A stretch of DNA of 38,468 bases from a virus. A program made the translations under genes and the position numbers. Under the pieces are notes generated by a model that was given only the letters and a program-made list of their open reading frames with translations, was not told the DNA's origin and did no database searches. Shown one piece after another: positions 23,710 to 29,657 of the stretch; position 1 is the stretch's first letter, and every line of letters starts with the position of its first letter. The DNA lies in the IMG/VR virus record IMGVR_UViG_3300014501_000009, positions 1 to 38,468 of that record; one strand, 5' to 3'.

Positions 23710-24252
23710 ATGCTTAAATTCAATATAGAGACAATTCGCGCCATTAAACCATGCTATGACCCAACCAAATATCTCTCGGAAGATTGGTCTGGAACTGCCA
23801 TAGACCTATTAGACGTTACTGCCATTCCGTTCCAAGATCGCCTTTGGGTGCTAATGCGAACGGATTTTGTAAGCGAAAAACTCATGCGCCTATTCGCCGT
23901 ATGGTCCGCCCGACAGGTTCAGCACTTAATGAAAGATCTGCGTAGCTTGGCGGCGCTAGATGTGGCAGAGAAGTTCGCCACTGGCGCGGCATCGCCTGAA
24001 GAATTGGCTGCTGCGAGGGATGCTGCGTGGGATGCTGCGAGGGATGCTGCGTGGGATGCTGGGAGGGATGCTGCGTGGGATGCTGCGAGGGCTGCTGCGT
24101 GGGCTGCTGGGAGGGATGCTGGGAGGGATGCTGCGTGGGATGCTGCGAGGGCTGCTGCGTGGGCTGCTGCGAGGGATGCTGCGAGGGCTGCTCAAAATAA
24201 AAAACTTAGAGAAATGATCATTGCTGGCATAGAGACGGGAGATACAAAATGA
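23710..24252 (+). CDS. Alanine-rich tetrapeptide-repeat protein
   Basis: A 180-residue product starting at the ATG preceded by AAGGAG. Residues 1 to about 100 form a folded N-terminal region (DLLDVTAIPFQDRLWVLMR, LMRLFAVWSARQVQHLM). Residues 103-161 are about 15 tandem four-residue units of the form [R/W][D/A]A[A/G], giving a regular amphipathic helix with Arg and Trp on one face. The C-terminus is QNKKLREMIIAGIE. Similar Trp/Arg/Ala repeat proteins occur widely in phages and bacteria, some labelled putative immunity proteins, with no proven function. It leads the recombination operon and overlaps the nuclease gene (ATGA). Confidence 0.65.
   Translation: MLKFNIETIRAIKPCYDPTKYLSEDWSGTAIDLLDVTAIPFQDRLWVLMRTDFVSEKLMRLFAVWSARQVQHLMKDLRSLAALDVAEKFATGAASPEELAAARDAAWDAARDAAWDAGRDAAWDAARAAAWAAGRDAGRDAAWDAARAAAWAAARDAARAAQNKKLREMIIAGIETGDTK
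24016..24192 (+). repeat. 12-nt coding minisatellite (about 15 units)
   Basis: Units follow the pattern WGG-GMT-GCT-GSG. Variation is confined to three positions: AGG or TGG, GAT or GCT, and GCG or GGG. The third codon is always GCT. The array is open in several frames on both strands, which creates long shadow reading frames. Confidence 0.9.
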
Positions 24253-25067
24253 ACCAGGGCTTTTACAGTACAAATCAGAACCTACCCCAGATGGACTATA
24301 TATCGTGGTCCAAGTGCTCCGCGATGCTCAAGTCTCCTCGGGGCTTCTATAATAAGTACAAACTGGGCAAGCAGACGCCGCCCACCGCAGCTATGGAATT
24401 TGGCCGGGCTTTCCATTCTAAGCTTCTGGAGCCCGAAAATCACAAATCACAATATGCAATAATGCCGGACTTCGGCGCTATGCAAAGCTCTACAAACAGG
24501 GCCAAGCGGGATGCCTGGAAACAAGAGTATTTCGGTAAGTCATTCCTAACCAAGGAAGAGGACGAACAGATTGACGCCATGATTGAGCGGGTTAGGGAAC
24601 ACCCCCATGCTGACTTCCTACAGGAAGGCCAGTCGGAGCAATGGGGCTATGCTAGCCGAGAGAATGGCGGCTGGTTGATGGGTAGGCCTGATTACCTCTC
24701 TAGCGATTGCGTAATTGAGGTTAAAACGACCTCCAGGGGCGTTGAGTGGGATAGCTTCTTTCGGGAAATGCTTAATTTCAACTATCATGCCCAGATGGCC
24801 TTGAATATCAACGTGGCTAATAAGATAAGAAATGTCAGGCATTCGGGCGTATTCGTGGTTGTCTCGACCGCAGAGCCTTATGACGTTGCCATTTATGAGC
24901 TTCCCGAGAATATCCTGGTAGAAGGAGAAGCCATCGTAGCGGAAGCCATTACCAAGATTGATCAGTTTTTGGCAATAGATCCACAGATGGAAGATCCAAA
25001 AGTGTGGCAAACAGTGGAATTGGTGGGCACGACGCCTCCCTGGTTCTTTAGAAAGACGATGGGATAA
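24249..25067 (+). CDS. RecE-like / PD-(D/E)XK recombination exonuclease
   Basis: A 272-residue product with the core of RecE/lambda-Exo-type phage nucleases. GRAFHSKLLEP (His56) is the family's N-terminal motif. GRPDYL (Asp148) and VIEVKTT (Glu157, Lys159) form the metal-binding PD-(D/E)XK centre. YHAQMAL (179-185) is the usual Gln motif. It should resect duplex ends 5' to 3' to give 3' overhangs for the annealing protein encoded directly downstream. The length is that of the isolated nuclease domain, without the long N-terminal part of E. coli RecE. Confidence 0.88.
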   Translation: MNQGFYSTNQNLPQMDYISWSKCSAMLKSPRGFYNKYKLGKQTPPTAAMEFGRAFHSKLLEPENHKSQYAIMPDFGAMQSSTNRAKRDAWKQEYFGKSFLTKEEDEQIDAMIERVREHPHADFLQEGQSEQWGYASRENGGWLMGRPDYLSSDCVIEVKTTSRGVEWDSFFREMLNFNYHAQMALNINVANKIRNVRHSGVFVVVSTAEPYDVAIYELPENILVEGEAIVAEAITKIDQFLAIDPQMEDPKVWQTVELVGTTPPWFFRKTMG

Positions 25068-25070
25068 TTT

Positions 25071-25652
25071 ATGAGCAATCAAAGTGAACAAATCAATGAA
25101 CTAGCAATGGCCCTATCCAAAGCCCAGGGCGAAATAGTCGGGGCCAAGAAGGATAGCCAGAATCCTTTCTTTAAAAGCAACTACGCCGATCTAGCAAGCG
25201 TCTGGGATGCTATACGTGAGCCTCTTAGTAAGAATGGCTTGGCGGTTGTGCAGACTATGGAAGCGGCAGTGGGCGAAGAGACGTTGCTTCATACAACGCT
25301 TGTTCATTCATCTGGCCAGTGGATTAGGGGTTATGCGGCAATCAAAGCCAAAGACGCAAGCCCCCAAGCTCAAGGCTCTGCCATCACCTACGCCCGCAGG
25401 TACGCCCTAGCGGCTATCGTTGGTGTCGCGCAGATTGATGATGATGCCAATGCAGCCCAGGGAAGGACGGCACCAGTACAGCGCTCTACCACGTACCCAC
25501 AAAGCGTTGATACTTCGAGAACTGTAACCTCCGCTGCCGGCATAGACTTCAAAGAGCCAGCGCAAGCCCCGAAGGCTAATCCATTCCAGAAGTCACTTGA
25601 TAAAATAGGTCAGAACCTAACGCCAAGTAATATTCCTAGGCCTAAAGTTTAA
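25071..25652 (+). CDS. ERF-superfamily single-strand annealing protein
   Basis: A 193-residue product with the ERF core: LAMALSKAQGEIVGAKKDSQ, then NPFFKSNYADLASVWDAIREPL, read across residues 30-53, and QGSAITYARRYALAAIVGVA followed by acidic DDDANAA. The C-terminal third is a disordered Pro/Thr/Ser linker ending in a basic patch, as in P22 Erf relatives. It would anneal the strands exposed by the nuclease encoded 4 nt upstream, allowing circularisation or recombination of phage DNA. Confidence 0.9.
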   Translation: MSNQSEQINELAMALSKAQGEIVGAKKDSQNPFFKSNYADLASVWDAIREPLSKNGLAVVQTMEAAVGEETLLHTTLVHSSGQWIRGYAAIKAKDASPQAQGSAITYARRYALAAIVGVAQIDDDANAAQGRTAPVQRSTTYPQSVDTSRTVTSAAGIDFKEPAQAPKANPFQKSLDKIGQNLTPSNIPRPKV

Positions 25653-25655
25653 ACC

Positions 25656-25898
25656 ATGCGGTTTATGGCAGCTATGGTGTTTGGCTTCATGGCGGGAGCC
25701 GGCACCATGGCATTTACTTATATGGGCGTAGTGCAGTTGCAGAGTAGGCATTACGTGGCAATTGTAGAAGCCGCCCAGATACAGCAGTCTAATTTGCAAG
25801 CTTGCGAGCGGCGTATTTCTTTATCCCATACTTCTCGGCGAGCAGGTTCGCGGCGGAAAGAGCAACCTCAACAGCCTGAGAAGAAGTCTGAGCTTTAA
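25656..25898 (+). CDS. Possible small membrane protein, convergent with antisense gene
   Basis: An 80-residue frame starting 4 nt after the ERF stop. Residues 2-30 are hydrophobic (MAAMVFGFMAGAGTMAFTYM). The rest is polar, then very basic and Ser/Gln-rich. There is no good Shine-Dalgarno. The last 110 nt overlap the end of a minus-strand gene, so the C-terminus is read from sequence that codes on the other strand. It may be real only in its first half. Confidence 0.42.
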   Translation: MRFMAAMVFGFMAGAGTMAFTYMGVVQLQSRHYVAIVEAAQIQQSNLQACERRISLSHTSRRAGSRRKEQPQQPEKKSEL

Positions 25899-26145
25899 CC
25901 TCTGTCCAGCCCCTCTTATGACACGCGTCAACAAACCCATAAGTCTGTAGGGTATTTACAAGGAACTTCTGAGCACTAGATCCAGGTCTAAGGCTATCCC
26001 TAATGTCGCAGTAAGCGCACCAGGCGACATTTCTCTCCACAACTGAGCCTCTAGTATTATCCCAGGTTAAAAGAGCCTGTAAGACCTCTACGCGATCCAG
26101 TGGGGGGGGCATGTCATGTTCTAGGCCGAAAGCTGAGTTAATCAT
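25789..26145 (-). CDS. Unknown protein, third gene of the right antisense operon
   Basis: A 118-residue product whose ATG shares a base with the upstream stop (TAATG). It is mostly helical, with NVAWCAYCDIRDSLR (two Cys, three apart) and a C-terminus AVEVALSAANLLAEKYGIKK. The single CxxC is not enough for a zinc site. It runs against the recombination operon. I do not recognise the family. Confidence 0.58.
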   Translation of the reverse strand: MINSAFGLEHDMPPPLDRVEVLQALLTWDNTRGSVVERNVAWCAYCDIRDSLRPGSSAQKFLVNTLQTYGFVDACHKRGWTEVKAQTSSQAVEVALSAANLLAEKYGIKKYAARKLAN

Positions 26146-26423
26146 TAGAATGGTCCATTATAGGCTTTAAGTAGTTCAATTTGGCGCTTCGATTTCTTTC
26201 TAACGTCTAATACCGTTCGCAACAGGGTATCTGCGCCTGTTTTTTCTACGACGCGGTATGATATCGGGACTTGTATCGTCTCGGCCCTGCGGGAATATAG
26301 CTGCTTGTATGCACTGACCGAATAAATCAAAACATACTTGCCGAGAAGTTCGCCACTGATTCTACAATAGCCGACCGATTCTTTTCCATTCCATAATTCG
26401 TAGCTTATTGGTCCAGTAGGCAT
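26145..26423 (-). CDS. Unknown protein, second gene of the right antisense operon
   Basis: A 92-residue beta-rich product (SYELWNGKESVGYCRISGEL, YVLIYSVSAYKQLYSR) with a basic C-terminal helix (RKKSKRQIELLKAYNG). The start follows an AGGAAG ribosome site carried on a 19-nt element that also precedes the first gene of the operon. It ends overlapping the next gene. No family recognised. Confidence 0.58.
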   Translation of the reverse strand: MPTGPISYELWNGKESVGYCRISGELLGKYVLIYSVSAYKQLYSRRAETIQVPISYRVVEKTGADTLLRTVLDVRKKSKRQIELLKAYNGPF

Positions 26424-26441
26424 TGAATAAATCTTCCTATA
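26423..26441 (-). repeat. 19-nt translation-leader repeat, copy 2
   Basis: On the minus strand this is TATAGGAAGATTTATTCAA, identical to the leader at 26673-26691. It ends at the start codon and supplies the Shine-Dalgarno (AGGAAG). Two exact copies before two genes of one operon suggest duplication of an expression leader. Confidence 0.85.
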
Positions 26442-26465
26442 GTGCGGTTTCTAATTCCGAGTTAA

Positions 26466-26672
26466 TCAAGCGCACCACCTTGCAAACTTTAGTTTATTGG
26501 TTCTCAAGGAAAACTCCGCAAACGCCATGCAATCTGCTCTTGTATAATCTCCGGTGGCGATAAGCTCCAGCGCCCTGTTTCGTAATTTATCTTCTCTGCT
26601 ATGGGCCACCTCGTCATCATCGTTTTTGATGGCCAATAACACTTCATCTAATATCTTATTAAGTTCGTCCAC
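26466..26672 (-). CDS. Small acidic helical protein, first gene of the right antisense operon
   Basis: A 68-residue product from a GTG start placed right after the 19-nt leader repeat. The N-terminal half (DELNKILDEVLLAIKNDDDE) is acidic and helical. The rest (RNRALELIATGDYTRADCMA) is also helical, ending LKFARWCA. It has no membrane segment. The operon it opens points away from the structured RNA region. Function unknown. Confidence 0.55.
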   Translation of the reverse strand: MDELNKILDEVLLAIKNDDDEVAHSREDKLRNRALELIATGDYTRADCMAFAEFSLRTNKLKFARWCA

Positions 26673-26691
26673 TTGAATAAATCTTCCTATA
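26673..26691 (-). repeat. 19-nt translation-leader repeat, copy 1
   Basis: Exact copy of the element at 26423-26441, directly before the GTG start at 26672. It carries the ribosome site AGGAAG. The TATAGG end may also be part of a -10-like box. Confidence 0.85.
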
Positions 26692-26700
26692 ATCTTTTAA

Positions 26701-26738
26701 ATACCCCCTATTTCCCTTTGACAGGCGCCCGGGGGTAT
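26701..26738. promoter_or_regulatory. Perfect 8-bp hairpin between divergent units, with TTGACA in the loop
   Basis: ATACCCCC (26701-26708) pairs exactly with GGGGGTAT (26731-26738), with a 22-nt loop. On the plus strand the loop holds a consensus -35 box TTGACA (26718-26723), but the nearest -10-like hexamer, TAAGAT (26743-26748), is 19 nt away, so the promoter is suboptimal. The loop also contains the self-complementary GGCGCC. It may be a promoter/operator, or the first stem of the structured region that follows. Confidence 0.5.
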
Positions 26739-26749
26739 GGCGTAAGATT

Positions 26750-27350
26750 TAATCGCAAAATTGATCTTGTCGTAAGTGTCCATATTCTGGGCAACCAAAT
26801 CAAGGAAAATCTGCAAAGCCAAGAGCCCTACTGTAACTATTTTCAATAGGTGGCGTAGGGGGACTGATAGGAGTCACGTAGTCAAAGCCCATAAGGGATG
26901 CCTACCTGGTACTTAGACGCATAGTTCTAAGACTAGATGGGTTGAAATATTGGGGCATGCAGGAAGCAGCCTGATTACCAATGCCTCGCGAAGCTGGCCT
27001 ATCAGTGGTGCCTACTACCTTGCGGTGAAAGACGCAGACAAAGTGTGGGAGAGGGATAAACTCATGCGGCCCATACGGGAAGTGAAGCATACAAGGGTTT
27101 TTCTTTCTACCTGAGGAGTTGAGACTAATACTAAAATATTAGGACAACCCCAAGGGGATTCCTTTGCTCCCTCCAGGAAGCTACGCTATCCTTTAATCTA
27201 GACAAGTTAAAAGCGTTATATAGCAAGCCATAATAGACCATTTTTCCCTTGACTACAAAATAGCCAATATCTAAACCTTAGGCACCAATAGTTGAAATTC
27301 TGTTATTGCATTCATTGGTAGCCCCCCGGGAATGGTTTCTAGGGGGCTTA
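26750..27350 (+). ncRNA. Candidate large structured non-coding RNA
   Basis: About 600 nt with no credible gene but many compact inverted repeats. CCCTAC/GTAGGG (26826-26831, 26855-26860) encloses CTATT/AATAG (26837-26841, 26845-26849). AGCCCAT/ATGGGTT (26886-26892, 26937-26943, one G-U) encloses CTTAG/CTAAG (26912-26916, 26927-26931). GGGGCAT/ATGCCTC (26952-26958, 26981-26987, one G-T) encloses CAGG/CCTG (26960-26963, 26970-26973). ATGC/GCAT (27064-27067, 27087-27090) encloses CCC/GGG. CTAATA/TATTAG is at 27125-27142. ACTGATAGG (26863-26871) complements CCTATCAGT (26998-27006). An intrinsic terminator closes the plus strand. Size and position recall the large phage RNAs ROOL and GOLLD; I cannot tell whether it belongs to either. 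The exact ends are a guess. Confidence 0.55.
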
Positions 27351-27358
27351 ATTATTAT
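27320..27358 (+). terminator. Intrinsic terminator after the structured region
   Basis: AGCCCCC (27320-27326) pairs with GGGGGCT (27342-27348), with a 15-nt loop, followed by the U-rich TTAATTATTATCTT on the plus strand. The opposite strand lacks a T-run after the stem, so termination is rightward. It closes transcription through 26.7-27.3 kb and insulates the next operon. Confidence 0.7.
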
Positions 27359-27359
27359 C

Positions 27360-27388
27360 TTGATTCGGTAAAACATTTGTTGTACACT
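27360..27388 (+). promoter_or_regulatory. Candidate sigma-70 promoter for the 27.4-31.4 kb early operon
   Basis: TTGATT (27360-27365), a 17-nt spacer, then TACACT (27383-27388), four of six matches in each box. Transcription would begin about 7 nt downstream, at or next to the ATG at 27396. That gene has no visible Shine-Dalgarno, so the first message would be leaderless. Confidence 0.42.
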
Positions 27389-27395
27389 TCTGATT

Positions 27396-27551
27396 ATGAA
27401 AGACCAAACACTAGAATGTCAGGAATGCGGTGAAATGTTCGATTGTGGAGGCTTTACTTACTTAAAGCTTTGCGAGGGCTGCCACGAAAACCATGAAAGA
27501 TATATTCGCGGAGATAATGACTCGAAATATGAGCAGGAGAATGGTAAATGA
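27396..27551 (+). CDS. 51-residue zinc-finger-like protein
   Basis: A short product beginning MKDQTLECQECGEMFDCGG, with a second pair in KLCEGCHENH. The two CxxC pairs, 18 residues apart, fit a zinc ribbon. The C-terminus is acidic and polar. No ribosome site is visible before the ATG, but a promoter abuts it, so leaderless initiation is possible. The stop overlaps a following ATG (ATGA at 27548). It opens the early operon of small proteins; many such mini-proteins modify host functions, but no target can be read here. Confidence 0.6.
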   Translation: MKDQTLECQECGEMFDCGGFTYLKLCEGCHENHERYIRGDNDSKYEQENGK

Positions 27552-27586
27552 ACTGCTGGGACTTAAATGATGAGAAGGGGAATACT

Positions 27587-27877
27587 ATGACTTTACTGCC
27601 TTGGAAATACGAGAATGAGAAGAGAACTACATATGACGTTTTTACAGGAAAACCTACCATTACTGAGGAGCATTTTATCTATAACGACAAAGATAGCCTT
27701 GTTGCCGTTGTTAATAACTATCGAGAAACATCCGTTCAGAACGCTATCTTGATCGCTGCCGCCCCAACCATGTACAATGCGCTGGTTGAAGTTGATCGCC
27801 TGTTCAATTGCGACGCCGTTAAGCTTGCCTTGTTTGTTGCTACCAAAGGCGAGAGATTGCCGGAAAGTGTTTTGTAA
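27587..27877 (+). CDS. Small phage protein with AAPTMY motif, unknown
   Basis: About 96 residues from the ATG with GAAGGGG 6 nt upstream. An in-frame ATG at 27548 overlaps the preceding stop and would add 13 residues. The N-terminal half is beta-like (WKYENEKRTTYDVFTG, EEHFIYNDKDSLVAVVNNY). The second half (NAILIAAAPTMYNALVEVDR) resembles the AAPxMxxAL helix common in small phage proteins of unknown function. The end shares a base with the next start (TAATG). Confidence 0.62.
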   Translation: MTLLPWKYENEKRTTYDVFTGKPTITEEHFIYNDKDSLVAVVNNYRETSVQNAILIAAAPTMYNALVEVDRLFNCDAVKLALFVATKGERLPESVL

Positions 27878-28338
27878 TGTGGCCATTTTATCATTGCGGC
27901 AATGGGCATCACGTTTCCGGTAGGGTTATTAAATACCCGGAGCACACAAAATGTTTTGTAAATTACTTTAAAGGCAATGAGCTTGCTTATAGGTATGATT
28001 CTAGGCATTGGTGCTCTAGGTGTCACTGCGAATATACGCACTCTGAATTGTACACTGGAAATGCGGCCAGAATGCATGAGAAATATGTGCGCTTAAATAA
28101 TGAACTTGAATCAAAATCCAAGACGCTTGTCTCCACAAGCGAGAGACTGCAACATTGGATCGACCACGGGAAAGACAAGCCAATTGACACCAAAGACATT
28201 CCGTTTTTTGGATTAAGCGCATGGCCTCCTGACCCGGAAACAGGGTTGTTTAAATTACCAACATCTGAGATGTCCCTTTATGAGTTGAGATTAAGAGCGC
28301 AGCAGAAATCGGGTAAGAAGAAAAAATGGAAAAAGTAA
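27877..28338 (+). CDS. Cys/His-containing basic protein, unknown
   Basis: A 153-residue product. The first 65 residues hold paired Cys and His (YHCGNGHHVSGR, then HWCSRCHCEYTHSE), suggesting metal binding. A helical segment follows (RMHEKYVRLNNELESKSKTL), then a Pro-rich region (FGLSAWPPDPETGLFKLP) and a strongly basic tail (KSGKKKKWKK). A nucleic-acid-binding role is plausible. The last 13 nt overlap a 30-nt direct repeat whose other copy starts a small membrane-protein gene at 28984. Confidence 0.6.
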   Translation: MWPFYHCGNGHHVSGRVIKYPEHTKCFVNYFKGNELAYRYDSRHWCSRCHCEYTHSELYTGNAARMHEKYVRLNNELESKSKTLVSTSERLQHWIDHGKDKPIDTKDIPFFGLSAWPPDPETGLFKLPTSEMSLYELRLRAQQKSGKKKKWKK

Positions 28339-28355
28339 TCATCTACGTTGGCGCT
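28326..28355 (+). repeat. Direct repeat, left copy (start of a truncated membrane peptide)
   Basis: 28 of 30 bases match 28984-29013; both begin exactly at ATG and encode [10 protein letters not shown]. Here the frame stops after 13 codons (TGA at 28365), so it is a broken or abbreviated copy. The copies flank the 28.36-28.98 kb segment with the GGGNAC array. Confidence 0.85.
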
Positions 28356-28395
28356 ATGGTGGCTTGATAAATTGGATTTTAAAAAGGAGAAAAGA

Positions 28396-28752
28396 ATGGA
28401 ATTAAATAAATTGACGGTCGGTGAAATTAAAGAATTGCAATGTTTGCTTGGTTCGCCCGAGAGCAAGAAAGATCCATGCTGTGAAAAATCATATGGCACT
28501 CGAATTGTTGTGCTCCAGCGCGGCTGGGTTGTTGTTGGAAATCTTTATAAGATGGGACAGGATTTTACTCTTCGCAACGCCAGTGTGATCAGAAATTGGG
28601 GAACCGATAAAGGATTGGGCCAAATTGCTAACGGCGGACCGACGGCGAACACAAAACTTGATCCATCGCCGGACATTCATTTTCATGAATTAACCGTAGT
28701 CATGGCGATTTCATGCAAGGAGAGCGTATGGTCCGGCAAATTGCCTCAATAG
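28396..28752 (+). CDS. Small phage protein upstream of the Gly-repeat gene
   Basis: A 118-residue product from the ATG with AAAAAGGAG upstream; earlier in-frame codons lack a ribosome site. The centre (GTRIVVLQRGWVVVGNLYKM, FTLRNASVIRNWGTDKGLGQ) is beta-rich and looks like a small barrel, with a conserved-looking NGGPTANTKLDPSPD loop. Its last 25 nt overlap the next gene, which restarts in another frame. In some phages a similar protein precedes a Gly-rich repeat protein, as far as I recall. Function unknown. Confidence 0.6.
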   Translation: MELNKLTVGEIKELQCLLGSPESKKDPCCEKSYGTRIVVLQRGWVVVGNLYKMGQDFTLRNASVIRNWGTDKGLGQIANGGPTANTKLDPSPDIHFHELTVVMAISCKESVWSGKLPQ

Positions 28753-28979
28753 GCGAAGAATCGAAAACCTCCGGGTACGGGTACGGGAACGGGAACGGGG
28801 ACGGGTACGGGGACGGGTACGGGAACGGGAACGGGTACGGGTACGGGAACGGGGACGGGTACGGGAACGGGAACGGGTACGGGTACGGGAACGGGAACGG
28901 GGACGGGTACGGGGACGGGTACGGGTACGGGGACGGGTACGGGAACGGGTACGGGAACGGGAACGGGAACGGGTATTAA
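28728..28979 (+). CDS. Gly-[Tyr/Asn/Asp] dipeptide-repeat protein
   Basis: About 83 residues. AAGGAG lies 5 nt before the ATG at 28728; another ATG at 28713 has no such site. After a 15-residue start ([15 protein letters not shown]) come 34 Gly-X dipeptides with X = Tyr, Asn or Asp only. The product should be disordered or sticky, perhaps phase-separating. It overlaps the preceding gene in a different frame. All variation comes from the first base of the second codon. No function is known to me. Confidence 0.6.
   Translation: MVRQIASIGEESKTSGYGYGNGNGDGYGDGYGNGNGYGYGNGDGYGNGNGYGYGNGNGDGYGDGYGYGDGYGNGYGNGNGNGY
28773..28976 (+). repeat. 34-unit GGGNAC array (coding, G-quadruplex-prone)
   Basis: Exactly 34 hexamers, GGG followed by TAC, AAC or GAC; CAC never occurs, and the final unit is GGGTAT. 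The Y/N/D order contains an eight-unit pattern (YYNNDYDY) at units 1-8 and 18-25, so a 17-unit block of 102 nt seems to have been duplicated. Each G-triplet is 3 nt from the next, ideal for three-tetrad quadruplexes on the plus strand and in the mRNA. Confidence 0.92.
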
Positions 28980-28983
28980 TTTT

Positions 28984-29013
28984 ATGGAAAAAGTAATCAT
29001 ATACGTTGGTGCT
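28984..29013 (+). repeat. Direct repeat, right copy (start of intact membrane peptide)
   Basis: Matches 28326-28355 at 28 of 30 bases. The two differences are third-position changes (ATC/ATA and GGC/GGT), so the encoded peptide start is the same. That suggests selection on the peptide, or a recent duplication. Confidence 0.85.
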
Positions 29014-29061
29014 GGCGTATTAGCTGCCGCCGTCGTTTATTCTCTGGTGACGAATGGCTAG
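28984..29061 (+). CDS. 25-residue single-span membrane peptide
   Basis: The frame begins [20 protein letters not shown] and ends 5 residues later. It is one hydrophobic helix with a charged N-terminus. The stop overlaps the next ATG (29054). Its first 10 codons are duplicated at 28326. Small membrane peptides like this can affect host ion channels or proteases, or be lysis modulators; nothing in the sequence decides. Short length limits confidence. Confidence 0.45.
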   Translation: MEKVIIYVGAGVLAAAVVYSLVTNG

Positions 29062-29446
29062 GAATAAGTTTCGAGCGGTTAGGACAAGCCATAAAGGGTA
29101 TTCCTTTGGGTCTAAGCTAGAGGCCGCCGTCTTTGATAAGTTGGGAATTAGAGAGATTTTAGGTGAGATTAAAGATATTAAAGTTCAGCAAACCGTAGTC
29201 CTACAAGAGGGAACTAAGGGTAAAAAAGGAACTAGAATTACTTGGCGAGTTGACTTTAAAGCAACCCTGACAGATACAGGAGAGCCTATTTATATCGAAG
29301 CGAAGGGCGCGGTCACACCAGACTATCTTCTGAAGCTAAAGCTCTGGAGAAAGAATCCGCCGGCCATGCTTCAGATATATATGGGAAGTTACCAATATAA
29401 TAAGATTGTAGAAACGATTATACCGATAGCGAAGGAGTTACCTTGA
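29054..29446 (+). CDS. DUF1064-type PD-(D/E)XK nuclease
   Basis: A 130-residue product resembling the DUF1064 family of phage nucleases, related to Holliday-junction resolvases. It has the start [20 protein letters not shown] (Glu23), then [10 protein letters not shown] (Asp67) and PIYIEAKG (Glu82, Lys84), the expected metal-binding residues. The C-terminal region ([20 protein letters not shown]) matches the family pattern. It would cleave branched or single-strand junction DNA, fitting a genome with RecE/ERF recombination and no polymerase of its own. Confidence 0.75.
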   Translation: MARNKFRAVRTSHKGYSFGSKLEAAVFDKLGIREILGEIKDIKVQQTVVLQEGTKGKKGTRITWRVDFKATLTDTGEPIYIEAKGAVTPDYLLKLKLWRKNPPAMLQIYMGSYQYNKIVETIIPIAKELP

Positions 29447-29589
29447 TTTGGAATATACTAGACAAAGATGGAAATGTATTGGGGCAAATTGAAGCGGACG
29501 ATGAAAACGAGGCGGTAAATCATGCCAAATACTCTTGGCCTGAAGCGGTTAGCGCGGTCAAGGCAGCACACGAAAGAGGCGAAGTATGA
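29443..29589 (+). CDS. 48-residue small protein
   Basis: A TTG start lies in the stop of the nuclease gene, with GAAGGAG 5 nt upstream. The product starts [20 protein letters not shown] and continues with a helix (ENEAVNHAKYSWPEAVSAVK). It resembles small beta-beta-alpha proteins common in phage early regions. The next gene overlaps its stop. Unknown function. Confidence 0.55.
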   Translation: MIWNILDKDGNVLGQIEADDENEAVNHAKYSWPEAVSAVKAAHERGEV

Positions 29590-29657
29590 CAATGGCATTA
29601 ACTTTTGTAATGGTGGTACTTTATATATCTTGGACAAAGCGGGAGAAAAAGAAATGA
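29586..29657 (+). CDS. 23-residue membrane peptide
   Basis: The ATG overlaps the preceding TGA and the TGA overlaps the next ATG. The start (MTMALTFVMVVLYISW) is a single hydrophobic helix followed by a basic tail (TKREKKK), predicted to orient with its C-terminus in the cytoplasm. The double overlap supports translation, but the frame is very short. Confidence 0.42.
   Translation: MTMALTFVMVVLYISWTKREKKK

Noticed and set aside
23956-24273. Open frames of Ser-Ile-Pro-Arg repeats (minus) and Gly-Met-Leu-Arg repeats (plus) in the 24 kb minisatellite
   Set aside because: Both are by-products of the 12-nt repeat, whose length is divisible by three. The tetrapeptide frame has the ribosome site and a non-repeat N-terminal domain.
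26886-26990. tRNA-like fold
   Set aside because: A 5-bp stem resembles an anticodon arm, but its loop is 10 nt, no T-arm pairs correctly and there is no proper 7-bp acceptor stem.
26740-27319. Group I or group II intron
   Set aside because: The region does not interrupt a gene, and I see no recognisable intron core or homing endonuclease.
24016-28976. CRISPR array
   Set aside because: The repeat units are 12 and 6 nt, contiguous, without spacers, and lie in coding frames; no cas gene is present.
28773-28976. Diversity-generating retroelement variable region
   Set aside because: Only one base per hexamer varies, no template repeat is seen, and no reverse transcriptase gene is encoded.
28396-28979. 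Frameshifted single gene joining the 28396 and 28728 frames
   Set aside because: The second frame has its own ribosome site and ATG at ideal spacing, so overlapping separate genes are more likely than a frameshift.
28746-29000. Long minus-strand frame of Pro-Val repeats
   Set aside because: It is the reverse reading of the GGGNAC array; it has no ribosome site and exists only because the repeat lacks stops in this frame.
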